Shown: positions 54,427-62,363 of the stretch, in pieces
How positions within the stretch are numbered: position 1 is the first letter of the stretch
Layout: each line of letters begins with the position of its first letter
Assembly: GCF_900109705.1 (NCBI RefSeq)
Contig: NZ_FOAI01000002.1
Location: forward strand, 62,001 to 126,000
Reading direction: 5' to 3'
DNA from: Roseivivax marinus
GTDB taxonomy: Bacteria > Pseudomonadota > Alphaproteobacteria > Rhodobacterales > Rhodobacteraceae
Length of the DNA stretch: 64,000 bases
Notes under the pieces: generated by a model
Told to the model about the DNA's origin: nothing
What the model saw: only the letters and a program-made list of their open reading frames with translations
Databases searched by the model: none
Made by a program: the position numbers and the translations under genes

Positions 54427-56547
54427 TTACAACCCGAAGCTCGAGAACGGCAGGTAGCGCACCGGGTCGCCCTGCGTGACCGTCAGTGCCCCGTCCGGCA
54501 GCTCGACCAGTCCTTCGGCCCACGACAGGCCGGAGACCCGGCCGGACCCTTCGGAGGGAAACACCTCGGCCCGGCCCTCGCGGATGCGGGCGCGGAGATA
54601 TTCTCGGCGTCCGGGCTTCTTGCGCTTCTCGAACGCCGCCGGCACGTCGAAGCCCTGCGGCGCGGTCCACTCGGCCCCGGCAAGGCGCGCGAAGGCCGGC
54701 CGCGCGAAGATCAGCGCGCAGACGAAGGCCGCGACCGGGTTTCCCGGCAGCCCGAAGACCGGCACGCCCTTCCAGAGGCCCAGCGCGAGGGGCCGCCCGG
54801 GCTTGAGCGCGATGCGCCAGTCCTGCATGGCACCGGCCTCCTTCAGCAGCGCGGAGACGTGGTCCTCGTCGCCCGCCGAGGCACCGCCCGACGTGACGAT
54901 GACGTGCGCCTCGTCCGCCGCCCGATCGAAGCGTGCGCGCAGTTCGTTGCGGTCATCCGGGACACGCCCGAGGTCGAGGCCCGCGTGACCCCAGCGGTCC
55001 GCCAGTGCCAGCAGCATCGGACGGTTGGCGTCGTGGATCTGGCCCGGGGCCACCGGCTCTCCGGGTTCGAGGATTTCGTCGCCCGTGGACAGGACCGCGA
55101 CCCGCAGGCGGTCGCGCACCGGCAGCGCGCCGTGCCCGGATGCCGCCGCCAACGCGAGGTCGGCCGGGGTTAGTACGCGGCCCCCGGGCAGCACGCACGC
55201 CCCGGTCTGCACATCCTCACCCGCGCGGCGGGTGTTGGCGCGAGGTTTCACCGGCCCGCGGAACGCCACACGGGTGGCGTCGGCGCGGGTGTCCTCGTCA
55301 AGCACCACGGTGTCCACGCCCTCGGGCAGCGCCGCGCCCGTCAGCACGCGCACGGCATGGCCCGCCGGCACCGCTCGGCCCAGCGGACGACCCGCGGCGG
55401 CGCGGCCCTCGACCAGCGGCAAGACGATCTCCTCCCCCTGCCCCGCTTCGGCGGCGAAGCCGTAGCCGTCCACGGCGGTGTTGGCCTCGGGCGGGTTCGG
55501 ACGCAGCGCGTGCAGGTCGGCGGCGAGGACGCGGCCCGCCGCTTCGGCCAGCGGGACTTTCGAGGCCGCGACGACGGGCGACAAGCGATCCCGCAGCGTG
55601 GCCAGCGCGGTGTCGACCGGCGTCCACTCCACCCCCGCGGGCAGCGCGAAACAGTCGTCGCGCAAGGGCGGCGGGGCGAGGGTCGGTTGGGCGCCAGCGG
55701 CCTCGATCAGCGCCGCCTCGTGGCCAAGCCCGAGGATCCACCCCTCCTCTGTGTCGCCTTCGGCGAGCATGGCGTCCAACGCATCGGATGGCAGCGCCGC
55801 GAGCGCCTCGGCCAGCACGCGCACCTGGGCGCGGTCCTTGATCTCGTCCGCTCCGGTGCGCGCGGCGACGGCCCCGGCGATAAGCGAGGGGAAGACCTCG
55901 GCCAGCACGATGCCGTTGCCCGCGGCCTCGAACGGCGGCACAGTCAGCTCGGCGCCGAAACGGCTGCGAAGGCGCTGGAGGACCGGCAGCCCGAGCAGCG
56001 CCTGAGAGCCGACGGAGCCTGTGGTGTAGAGCTTCCAGCACGGCTGCGCGCGCGGAAGATCGGCCTCGGCGCGCCGCCGTTCCGGCATGCCATGGCCGTC
56101 TCGCTCGGTCCCGCGCGCGGGCAGAACGGCGTCGGCCTCGCCCGCCGGGCAGCCCCAGAACGGCCCGGTTCCCGGGAACAGCCCGTTCAGCGTCCGCGCC
56201 ACGTCCCAGCGGTTGTTGCCATTGTCCGGCCCGTCCTCGACCGCGTCCGCCAGCCAGGCCCAGAGCGCGAAGGGGTCGTCCGAACCGGTCACGGCCCGTG
56301 CGAAGCCGCGCGGATAGCCGAAGGGGAAGTCGAAGCCCGCGAGCACCCGCCGCCCCTCCGCGCGCTCGGCCTCGAACAGCGCGACGAGATCGGCCTCGGC
56401 CGCCGCGCGGGTCCGGAAGTAGCGGGCCTCCGCCGGGCCTCCGTTCCGCGCGATGCCGATCCAGATCGCGTCCGCCACCGGCCGCGCCGGAGACGGGGCC
56501 GACCGCGCCGACCAGTCGACCACGACGACCGTATCGAAGCCGGTCAA
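54427..56547 (-). CDS. moeA: MoeA molybdotransferase fused to an N-terminal DUF429-like domain
   Basis: A 706-residue fusion. The C-terminal ~400 residues are MoeA, which inserts molybdenum into molybdopterin: ANTAVDGYGFAA, STGDEILEPGEPVAPGQIHD, VTSGGASAGDEDH and PVFGLPGNPVAAFVC. The N-terminal ~290 residues form a separate domain with VVVVDWSARSAPSPARP, AGFDFPFGYPRGFA and EVFPSLIAGAV, resembling the DUF429 / RNase H-like fold with acidic residues kept. Why it is fused to MoeA is unknown. The start overlaps mobB by 4 bases. Last gene of the molybdenum operon. Confidence 0.85.
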   Translation of the reverse strand: MTGFDTVVVVDWSARSAPSPARPVADAIWIGIARNGGPAEARYFRTRAAAEADLVALFEAERAEGRRVLAGFDFPFGYPRGFARAVTGSDDPFALWAWLADAVEDGPDNGNNRWDVARTLNGLFPGTGPFWGCPAGEADAVLPARGTERDGHGMPERRRAEADLPRAQPCWKLYTTGSVGSQALLGLPVLQRLRSRFGAELTVPPFEAAGNGIVLAEVFPSLIAGAVAARTGADEIKDRAQVRVLAEALAALPSDALDAMLAEGDTEEGWILGLGHEAALIEAAGAQPTLAPPPLRDDCFALPAGVEWTPVDTALATLRDRLSPVVAASKVPLAEAAGRVLAADLHALRPNPPEANTAVDGYGFAAEAGQGEEIVLPLVEGRAAAGRPLGRAVPAGHAVRVLTGAALPEGVDTVVLDEDTRADATRVAFRGPVKPRANTRRAGEDVQTGACVLPGGRVLTPADLALAAASGHGALPVRDRLRVAVLSTGDEILEPGEPVAPGQIHDANRPMLLALADRWGHAGLDLGRVPDDRNELRARFDRAADEAHVIVTSGGASAGDEDHVSALLKEAGAMQDWRIALKPGRPLALGLWKGVPVFGLPGNPVAAFVCALIFARPAFARLAGAEWTAPQGFDVPAAFEKRKKPGRREYLRARIREGRAEVFPSEGSGRVSGLSWAEGLVELPDGALTVTQGDPVRYLPFSSFGL

Positions 56548-57035
56548 AGCCCCACCTCGGACAGCACGAAATCCGCGATGGCGGCGGTGTCGTCCAGGTC
56601 GAAGACCGGTCGGTCGAGCGACAGCCGCGAGTCGCTCGCCACCGCGCGGATCGTCGGATCGTCGGGCGCGATCAGCGGCTGCCCGGTTTCGCCGCGATGG
56701 GCCTCGATCTTGGGGTGCCGGTCGCGCTTGTAGCCCTCGATCAGGATCAGGTCGACCGGCGCCATGCGGGCGATCAACGTGTCGAGCGTCGGCTCGGCTT
56801 CGCCGCGCAGCTCGGTCATCAGCGCGGTGCGGTTGCGCGAGGCCAGCATGACCTCGTGCGCCCCGGCAGTGCGGTGGCGGAACGAGTCGCGGCCCTCCTG
56901 GTCCACGTCAAAGCTGTGATGGGCGTGCTTGATGGTGCTCACGCGAAAGCCACGCCCGGTGATCTCGGTCACCAGCCGCTCCATCAGGCCGGTCTTGCCG
57001 GAGTTCTTCCAGCCGGTCACGCCATAGAGCCTCAT
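56544..57035 (-). CDS. mobB: Molybdopterin-guanine dinucleotide biosynthesis protein MobB
   Basis: A 163-residue P-loop protein that assists MobA. The Walker A motif is YGVTGWKNSGKTGLMERL and the acidic DLILIEGYKRDRHPKIE follows. It overlaps both mobA (upstream, 4 bases) and moeA (downstream, 4 bases), so it is made together with them. Confidence 0.92.
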   Translation of the reverse strand: MRLYGVTGWKNSGKTGLMERLVTEITGRGFRVSTIKHAHHSFDVDQEGRDSFRHRTAGAHEVMLASRNRTALMTELRGEAEPTLDTLIARMAPVDLILIEGYKRDRHPKIEAHRGETGQPLIAPDDPTIRAVASDSRLSLDRPVFDLDDTAAIADFVLSEVGL

Positions 57036-57658
57036 GCGCGTCCCGCCCCAGCGGCGATCATCTCCTGCGCCGCCTCGAGGTCCTCGGGCGTGTTGACGTT
57101 GAAGAAGGGCTCTCCGGGTCCGTCGAACAGCGCCTCTCGCCCGTCATGGCGGTCGGTCCAGAGCACCACCTTGCGGACGCCGTCCCCGAGTGCCGCGCGC
57201 AGGTCGTCGCGCAGCGCGACCGGCCAGAGGCCGAACGTCGGGTGCCGGGCCGTGCCACGGCGCGGGTCGGGTGTGGCCGCCAGCGCGAGCGGCGCGTCCA
57301 TGCCCCCGCACTCCGCCTGAAGCCGGGCGACCAGATCGCGCGGAAAGAAGGGCGTATCGGCAGCGACGGTCACGATGGTCTCGGCCCCTTGCCCGGCCGC
57401 CCAGTCAAGACCGGCGAGGACACCGGCGAGCGGCCCGGGATAGTCGGCCACGCTGTCGGGCAGGACCGGCAGGCCCCAGTCCGCGAACCGCGCCGGGTCT
57501 CCGTTGGCGTTGAGCGCCATGCCCGCGACCTGCGGGGCCAGCCGCGCGATCACCTGGTCGAGAAGCGTCGCTCCGCCCAGCGGCAAGAGGCCCTTGTCGC
57601 CCCCGCCCATGCGCGTGGCGCGGCCGCCTGCGAGGATGACACCCAGCGGTGCGGTCAT
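57032..57658 (-). CDS. mobA: Molybdenum cofactor guanylyltransferase
   Basis: A 208-residue nucleotidyltransferase that attaches GMP to molybdopterin to form the guanine dinucleotide cofactor. The family start GVILAGGRATRMGGGDKGLL, the Asp-containing VTVAADTPFFPRDLV and the C-terminal NVNTPEDLEAA are typical. The ATG at 57658 overlaps the deaminase stop and its own end overlaps mobB. Confidence 0.93.
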   Translation of the reverse strand: MTAPLGVILAGGRATRMGGGDKGLLPLGGATLLDQVIARLAPQVAGMALNANGDPARFADWGLPVLPDSVADYPGPLAGVLAGLDWAAGQGAETIVTVAADTPFFPRDLVARLQAECGGMDAPLALAATPDPRRGTARHPTFGLWPVALRDDLRAALGDGVRKVVLWTDRHDGREALFDGPGEPFFNVNTPEDLEAAQEMIAAGAGRA

Positions 57659-58077
57659 TCCTTCCTCCGGTCGTGCTTGTAGGCGGTGGGCATCAGCGCC
57701 GGCATCGGCAGCGTGACAAAGCCCGTCTCTGCCTCGTCCGGGACAGCGATCAGCGCGCCCGGCGCGTAGTCCAGCATCAGTTCGCGGCACGGGCCGCACG
57801 GCGGGATCACCCGCCCGTGACGGTTGACGGCCGCGACGAAGGTCACCCGGTCATCGGGGTCAGCGGCCATCGCCATGCCCAGCGCCACCGGCTCGGCGCA
57901 GATGCTGGCGCGCGGCAAGGTGCTGTCGAGGTTGATCCCGAGATACTGCCGCCCGGACGCGGTCAGCACCACGGCCGCCACCGCGTGCCAGTCGCCCCGC
58001 TGGCGGCTGGCCGAGAACGCCCGCGCCGCCTCGATGGCCGCTGCATGGGCCGGGTCCGGACGCCGGGGGCCTGTCAT
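57655..58077 (-). CDS. Cytidine-deaminase-like protein in the molybdenum operon
   Basis: A 140-residue zinc deaminase-fold protein. The catalytic pattern is RASICAEPVALGMA (Cys-Ala-Glu) and IPPCGPCRELMLDY (PCxxC), as in cytidine and blasticidin deaminases. It overlaps fdhD and mobA by four bases each, so it is firmly part of the operon. A nucleotide deaminase has no obvious step in molybdenum cofactor synthesis, so it may act on a cofactor-related base or be salvage-related. Substrate not shown. Confidence 0.85.
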   Translation of the reverse strand: MTGPRRPDPAHAAAIEAARAFSASRQRGDWHAVAAVVLTASGRQYLGINLDSTLPRASICAEPVALGMAMAADPDDRVTFVAAVNRHGRVIPPCGPCRELMLDYAPGALIAVPDEAETGFVTLPMPALMPTAYKHDRRKE

Positions 58078-58961
58078 GCGCCGGCCTTGCGGCGGGACTT
58101 GCGGCCCTCGTCAGGTACATCCGCCGGATCGGCGTCGCGCACCAGCCGCTCTTCGCCGGCGAGGCAGACGAAGCGCTGCCCGCGCAGACGCCCGATCAGG
58201 GTCAGGTTCACCTGCCGGGCGATCTCGACGCCCCAGGCGGTGAAGCCCGAGCGCGAGGCCAGCGCCGGGATCCCCATGAGAGCGCACTTGATGACCATTT
58301 CCGAGGTCAGCCGCCCGGTGGTGTAGAGGATCTTGTCCTCGGCCGTCGCACCTTCGAGCACCATCCAGCCCGCGACCTTGTCCACCGCGTTGTGGCGGCC
58401 GACATCCTCCATGTAGACGAGCGGGCGGTCACGCTCGCAGAGGACCGTTCCGTGAATCGCCCCGGCCTCGAGGTAGAGCGACGGCGTCGTGTTGATCTTG
58501 CGCGACAGGGCATAGAGCCACGAGGTCCGAAGCTCGGCGTCGGGCAGGCGCACGCCCTCCAGCCCCTCCATCATGTCACCGAAGACGGTGCCCACCGCGC
58601 AACCCGACGTGCGGGTCTTTTTCTGCATCTTCTCTTCGTAGGTGGTGGCCGAGGCGGTGCGGACCACGACGGTCTCGACCTCCTCGTCGTAGGAGATGCC
58701 GGTGATCTCCTCGCCGTCGCGCAGCATCCCCTGGTTCCGCAGGAAACCCACGGCAAGGTAGTCGGGGTGATCCCCGATGGTCATCGCGGTCACGATCTCC
58801 TGGCCGTTCAGGAAGATCGTCAGCGGGCGTTCCTCGACCACCTGCGTCTCGACCGGTGCGCCGGTCTGGTCCGTGCCGGTGACAGCGCGGGTCAGGCCGG
58901 GCGTGCCGGGGTCCGGCGCCAGGAGGTAGTCGTCCGTGTAAGGGCGGGCCGTCAATTGCAT
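58074..58961 (-). CDS. fdhD: Formate dehydrogenase accessory sulfurtransferase FdhD
   Basis: A 295-residue protein that passes sulfur from IscS to the molybdenum cofactor for formate dehydrogenase. Family motifs include ERPLTIFLNGQEIVTAMTIG, PDYLAVGFLRNQGML, DVGRHNAVDKVAGW and TTGRLTSEMVIKCALMGIP. The sulfur-binding loop reads KTRTSGCAVGT with only one Cys instead of the E. coli CxxC pair. First gene of the five-gene operon ending in moeA; each junction is a 4-base overlap. The ATG is at 58961. Confidence 0.93.
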   Translation of the reverse strand: MQLTARPYTDDYLLAPDPGTPGLTRAVTGTDQTGAPVETQVVEERPLTIFLNGQEIVTAMTIGDHPDYLAVGFLRNQGMLRDGEEITGISYDEEVETVVVRTASATTYEEKMQKKTRTSGCAVGTVFGDMMEGLEGVRLPDAELRTSWLYALSRKINTTPSLYLEAGAIHGTVLCERDRPLVYMEDVGRHNAVDKVAGWMVLEGATAEDKILYTTGRLTSEMVIKCALMGIPALASRSGFTAWGVEIARQVNLTLIGRLRGQRFVCLAGEERLVRDADPADVPDEGRKSRRKAGA

Positions 58962-59010
58962 CTCCCTCGTCCGAGGTCTACGCGAATGGCATGGAATGAA
59001 AGGGGTAGCG

Positions 59011-59724
59011 ATGGCGGCGCGCGGCGTAAAGTCACCTTACCGGCAGGGCGTCCTCGACGCGCTGCCTTTCCTGGCGGTCGTCGGGCCGTTCGGTCTGCTC
59101 TTCGGCGTGGTCTCGCGCGAGGCGGGGCTGACGATCTTCGAATCGCTGTCCTTTTCAGTCGTGGTGATCGCGGGCGCGGCCCAGTTCACCGCGCTCCAGT
59201 TGATGAGCGATCACGCCCCGACGCTGGTGGCCGTGGCCTCGGCGCTGGCGATCAACCTGCGCATGGCCATGTACTCCGCGTCCATGACGCCGCATCTCGG
59301 TCACCTGCCGCTGTGGAAGCGGTGCTTCGTGGCCTACTTCCTCGTCGATCAGACCTACGCGCTGGGGGCCCTCAACTTCGAACGCAGCCCCTGGAGCGCC
59401 GCCGAGAAGTTCCGCTACTTCATGGGCACGGTCACGCCTGTCTGTTTCCCGTGGTATATCTCGACGCTCATCGGGGCCTGGGCGGGCAGCGCCATCCCCA
59501 CGGATTTCGGGCTCGATTTCGCAGTGCCGATCGCCTTCCTCGCCATGGTCGGACCGATGCTGCGCACGCCGGCGCACATGGCCGCCGCCTTCACCGGCGC
59601 GGTGGTCGCGCTGCTGGCGGCGGGCCTGCCGTTCAACCTCGGCCTCATCGTCGGCGGGCTGGCCGGCATGATCGCGGGCGCGCAGGTCGAACAGCGGATG
59701 GAGCGAGAGGAGGAACCGGCATGA
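59011..59724 (+). CDS. azlC: Branched-chain amino acid exporter large subunit AzlC
   Basis: A 237-residue membrane protein of the AzlC family (exporter of branched-chain amino acids with AzlD). Conserved stretches are YRQGVLDALPFLAVVGPFGL, VVIAGAAQFTALQLM and NLRMAMYSASMTPHL. The ATG at 59011 has AAAGGGG about 6 bases upstream; the in-frame ATG at 58996 lacks one. It overlaps azlD by four bases and is divergent from fdhD. Confidence 0.92.
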   Translation: MAARGVKSPYRQGVLDALPFLAVVGPFGLLFGVVSREAGLTIFESLSFSVVVIAGAAQFTALQLMSDHAPTLVAVASALAINLRMAMYSASMTPHLGHLPLWKRCFVAYFLVDQTYALGALNFERSPWSAAEKFRYFMGTVTPVCFPWYISTLIGAWAGSAIPTDFGLDFAVPIAFLAMVGPMLRTPAHMAAAFTGAVVALLAAGLPFNLGLIVGGLAGMIAGAQVEQRMEREEEPA

Positions 59725-60059
59725 ACGGCAACGAGATCGCCACCTCCACGCTCTGGATCGTGATCTTCGGCCTCGGGATCGGCAGCTTCGCGCTGCGGAT
59801 CGTGTTCCTGGGCCTCATCGGCGACCGGGCGTTGCCGCCCTGGGTGCTGCGCCACCTGCGCTATACCGCCGCGGCGATCCTGCCCGCGCTTGTGGCGCCG
59901 CTGGTGGTCTGGCCCGCCGCGACCGATGGCGAGCCTGACCCGGTGCGCCTGTTCGCGGCGCTGGCGACCTTTGCCGTCGCCTTCTCGTTCCGCAACGTGC
60001 TGGCCGCGATGATCACCGGCGCGGCCACGCTCGGCTTCGGGCTCTGGCTATTCAGCTAG
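59721..60059 (+). CDS. azlD: Branched-chain amino acid exporter small subunit AzlD
   Basis: A 112-residue membrane protein with three to four hydrophobic segments and the AzlD pattern SFALRIVFLGLIGDRALPPW, then LRYTAAAILPALVAPLVVW. It starts at an ATGA overlap with azlC, so the two are translationally coupled and form one exporter. Confidence 0.9.
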   Translation: MNGNEIATSTLWIVIFGLGIGSFALRIVFLGLIGDRALPPWVLRHLRYTAAAILPALVAPLVVWPAATDGEPDPVRLFAALATFAVAFSFRNVLAAMITGAATLGFGLWLFS

Positions 60060-60076
60060 ACGCGCGCGGCGTCGGC

Positions 60077-60700
60077 TCAGCTTCCGCTGCGCTCTTCGAA
60101 AAAGGCGTCGACGGCGCGGCTCTTGTCATCGGCGTCGGTCTCGTAGCGCGTGCGCTCGGTCACGCCGGGCAGGCGCGCGAACTGGCGCTTGAGCGACAGC
60201 GGGAAGAATGTCGGGCGGATGGTCTCGAACCCGTCGAGCTGGCGCAGGATGCGCGAAGTCGACTGCGTGCAGAAGGCCTGCCCCACCCGGCCGTTCTCCA
60301 TCACGAGCCGCAGCGCCTTCTCGGCGACCGGCGCGGGCACCTCGCGGCGCTGAACGATCACGTGGTAGGTCTCGCGCGCGTGGGCCCCTTCGTAGAGCTC
60401 GGCCAGCTCGGGCGTCATGCCGTAGATCACGTCGCCGCGTTCGATCATCCGGGGGTGGCTGACCGAGCCCGCCGGGTCGAACACCACGCGCTGCGAGGCA
60501 TTGATCATCATCGAGGTGTGCGCGCCGTCACCGTTCTCGTTCGAGACCATGGTGAACAGCGTGATCGCCGGCGGGCCGTCGAACCGGTAGGCCGCCCGGG
60601 AAACCGCATCGGGCGTGGCATCCGGGCCCGACTCGGGCATGCCGCAGCCGGCCAGGCCCGCGGCCGAAGCCGCGGACACGAGAAAAAGACGTCTGTGCAT
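60077..60700 (-). CDS. Lipoprotein, unknown function
   Basis: A 207-residue protein with a lipoprotein signal ending SAAGLAGCGMPE (lipobox LAGC, Cys near residue 19-20). The mature part has ITLFTMVSNENGDGAHTSMM, a glycine-poor core and NGRVGQAFCTQSTSRILRQL, which hint at an alpha/beta hydrolase- or peptidase-like fold. I do not recognise the family. A GTG at 60703 is a possible alternative start. No clear ribosome-binding site. Confidence 0.6.
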   Translation of the reverse strand: MHRRLFLVSAASAAGLAGCGMPESGPDATPDAVSRAAYRFDGPPAITLFTMVSNENGDGAHTSMMINASQRVVFDPAGSVSHPRMIERGDVIYGMTPELAELYEGAHARETYHVIVQRREVPAPVAEKALRLVMENGRVGQAFCTQSTSRILRQLDGFETIRPTFFPLSLKRQFARLPGVTERTRYETDADDKSRAVDAFFEERSGS

Positions 60701-60713
60701 CACGTGGCGCGGA

Positions 60714-60848
60714 TCAGGTGCCGAAGATCGCGAGGAAAATGGCGATCGCCACGATGACGATCCCGGCGCGCGTGGTCCAGGTCACGAAGCCCGCAAAGGT
60801 CTTCTCGTGGTCGCTGATGTCCATCTGACCGTGCTTGTGCTCTGCCAT
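60714..60848 (-). CDS. aa3-type cytochrome c oxidase subunit IV
   Basis: A 44-residue protein. It matches the bacterial aa3 oxidase subunit IV pattern: a soluble start MAEHKHGQMDISDHEKTFAG, then FVTWTTRAGIVIVAIAIF as one transmembrane helix. This small subunit is typical of Rhodobacter and Paracoccus oxidases and lies apart from the main cox genes there too. The ATG at 60848 is the start of homology. Confidence 0.85.
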   Translation of the reverse strand: MAEHKHGQMDISDHEKTFAGFVTWTTRAGIVIVAIAIFLAIFGT

Positions 60849-60963
60849 GGATCGGGTCCTTCCAGTGTCGTGTTCGGGAACGGTCTCTAGCCGGTTTCCA
60901 ACCACCTGTCACGAGGGCGAAGCGCCGCAACACGCGTTTGTCGCCGCGCGACCGGGCCTCGGT

Positions 60964-62001
60964 TCAGCAGGCCCGGAACACCCAGGCCCCGTCGTCCCGC
61001 ACGGTCCGGGTGGCGCGGCCTGTGTGCCACAGGTGCAGGCAGTGGGCCATCGCCTCGACCAGCGCGAGGCCGTATTCGCCCGCGCCGATCTTGCGCTTGA
61101 AGAGCGGTGGAAAACACTCGCCCGCCGCGCGCGGCTCGGCGAGGTGCGTGTGCAGGCGGTCGAGCGCGCCATGGTGGTTGTCGATCAGCTGGCGCATCCG
61201 CGTGGGCAGCCCGGTGAACGGCAGCTTGTGCCCTCCGAGAACCAGGTGCTCCGGCCGCGCCAGCGCCGCCAGCCGCTCGCAGGCCTCGAGCCATTCAGCC
61301 ACGGGATCCGCCTCGGGCTCGGTGGCGTAGACCCCGATGTTCGGGCTGATCGACGGCAGCAGCTGGTCGCCGCCGAGGACGAGATCGTCGTCGCGGCTCC
61401 AGAACGTCGCGTGCTCGGGCGCATGACCGTTGCCGATGTGCACGTCCCAGTCGCGCCCTCCCATGCGAATGGTGTCGCCCTGCCGCACCCGGCGAAAGCC
61501 GAGCGGCATCGGGTGGACCACGTCGGCGAAGTTGAACGGCCGCTCCTCGGATCGCTGGGCGAGGATCGCGGGGTCCATGCCCGCGCGCCGCCAGTAGTCT
61601 AGCGTCTCCTCGGCGGGCCGGTCCTGCTCATCGAGAAGCAGCATCCGCGCGAACAGCCACGCGGTCCGCGTGGTCACCAGCGTGGCGCCGCGCTCTTGGA
61701 ACCAGCCGGCCATGCCCACATGATCCGGGTGGTGATGGGTGACCACCACGCGCGTCACCGGCTTGCCGGCCAGCGGCCCGTCGAGCAGCGCCTGCCACAG
61801 ACGCTCGCCCCGGTTGGACCGGAAGCCGGTGTCGATCAGGGTCCAGCCGTCACCCTCGTCGAGCGCGTAGACGTTCACGTGGTCGAGCTTCATCGGCAGC
61901 GGCAGGCGCATCCACAGAACGCCCGGCGCCACCTCGATGGCCGCGCCCTCGGCCGGCGGCTCTGACCAGGGATACCGGATACCGTTGCGTGTGCCGTCCA
62001 T
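60964..62001 (-). CDS. Metallo-beta-lactamase-fold hydrolase
   Basis: A 345-residue soluble hydrolase. The metal-binding motif is VVVTHHHPDHVGMAGW, with IGNGHAPEHATFWSRDDDLVLGG-type segments holding further ligands, and a C-terminal His-rich helix region (MAHCLHLWHTG). The size and C-terminal extension recall the LACTB2/glyoxalase-II-like group. No signal peptide, so it is cytosolic. The ATG at 62001 has GAGG 6 bases upstream. Substrate unknown. Confidence 0.85.
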   Translation of the reverse strand: MDGTRNGIRYPWSEPPAEGAAIEVAPGVLWMRLPLPMKLDHVNVYALDEGDGWTLIDTGFRSNRGERLWQALLDGPLAGKPVTRVVVTHHHPDHVGMAGWFQERGATLVTTRTAWLFARMLLLDEQDRPAEETLDYWRRAGMDPAILAQRSEERPFNFADVVHPMPLGFRRVRQGDTIRMGGRDWDVHIGNGHAPEHATFWSRDDDLVLGGDQLLPSISPNIGVYATEPEADPVAEWLEACERLAALARPEHLVLGGHKLPFTGLPTRMRQLIDNHHGALDRLHTHLAEPRAAGECFPPLFKRKIGAGEYGLALVEAMAHCLHLWHTGRATRTVRDDGAWVFRAC

Positions 62002-62363
62002 GAAGGTCCTCGTCGGATCGTCGCGCCGGCGTGCGGGGCCGGCAGGTCGCGCGACCATGCGCGCGCGGGCCCCGAGAGGCAACCCGCGCCGCCCTGTGGC
62101 GCAGCGTCGGGACGTCCCTCCGCGTCGCACCGCGTCGAGCGTCATCTTTCAAAATGCACCCGCCGGAGGCCCGGTCGCCGCCGCCCATGTTCCGCCTATC
62201 AGCGACGGACGCGGCCGCCCGGCACACAACGGGGCACCGGCGAGCCGAAACCGCCCCAGAACGCCCGCAGGGTCTTAGTTGGAAGGAATATCCCCGCCGG
62301 AGGCACCCTGTCCCCGCCACGCAGACAGCCGCCGCCGGTCTGCCCGGCGGCGGCCAAGAGCGC
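62002..62363. other. Intergenic region with element copy E and a GC hairpin
   Basis: No convincing gene is seen. It holds a short match to the dispersed element, GGAATATCCCCGCCGGAGGC at 62284-62303, and a perfect 11-bp stem GCCGCCGCCGG/CCGGCGGCGGC with a 5-base loop at 62328-62354. The hairpin begins 10 bp after the acyl-CoA dehydrogenase stop, so it probably ends that transcript, although it lacks a U-tract. The promoter of the metallo-beta-lactamase-fold gene should also lie here. Confidence 0.5.
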
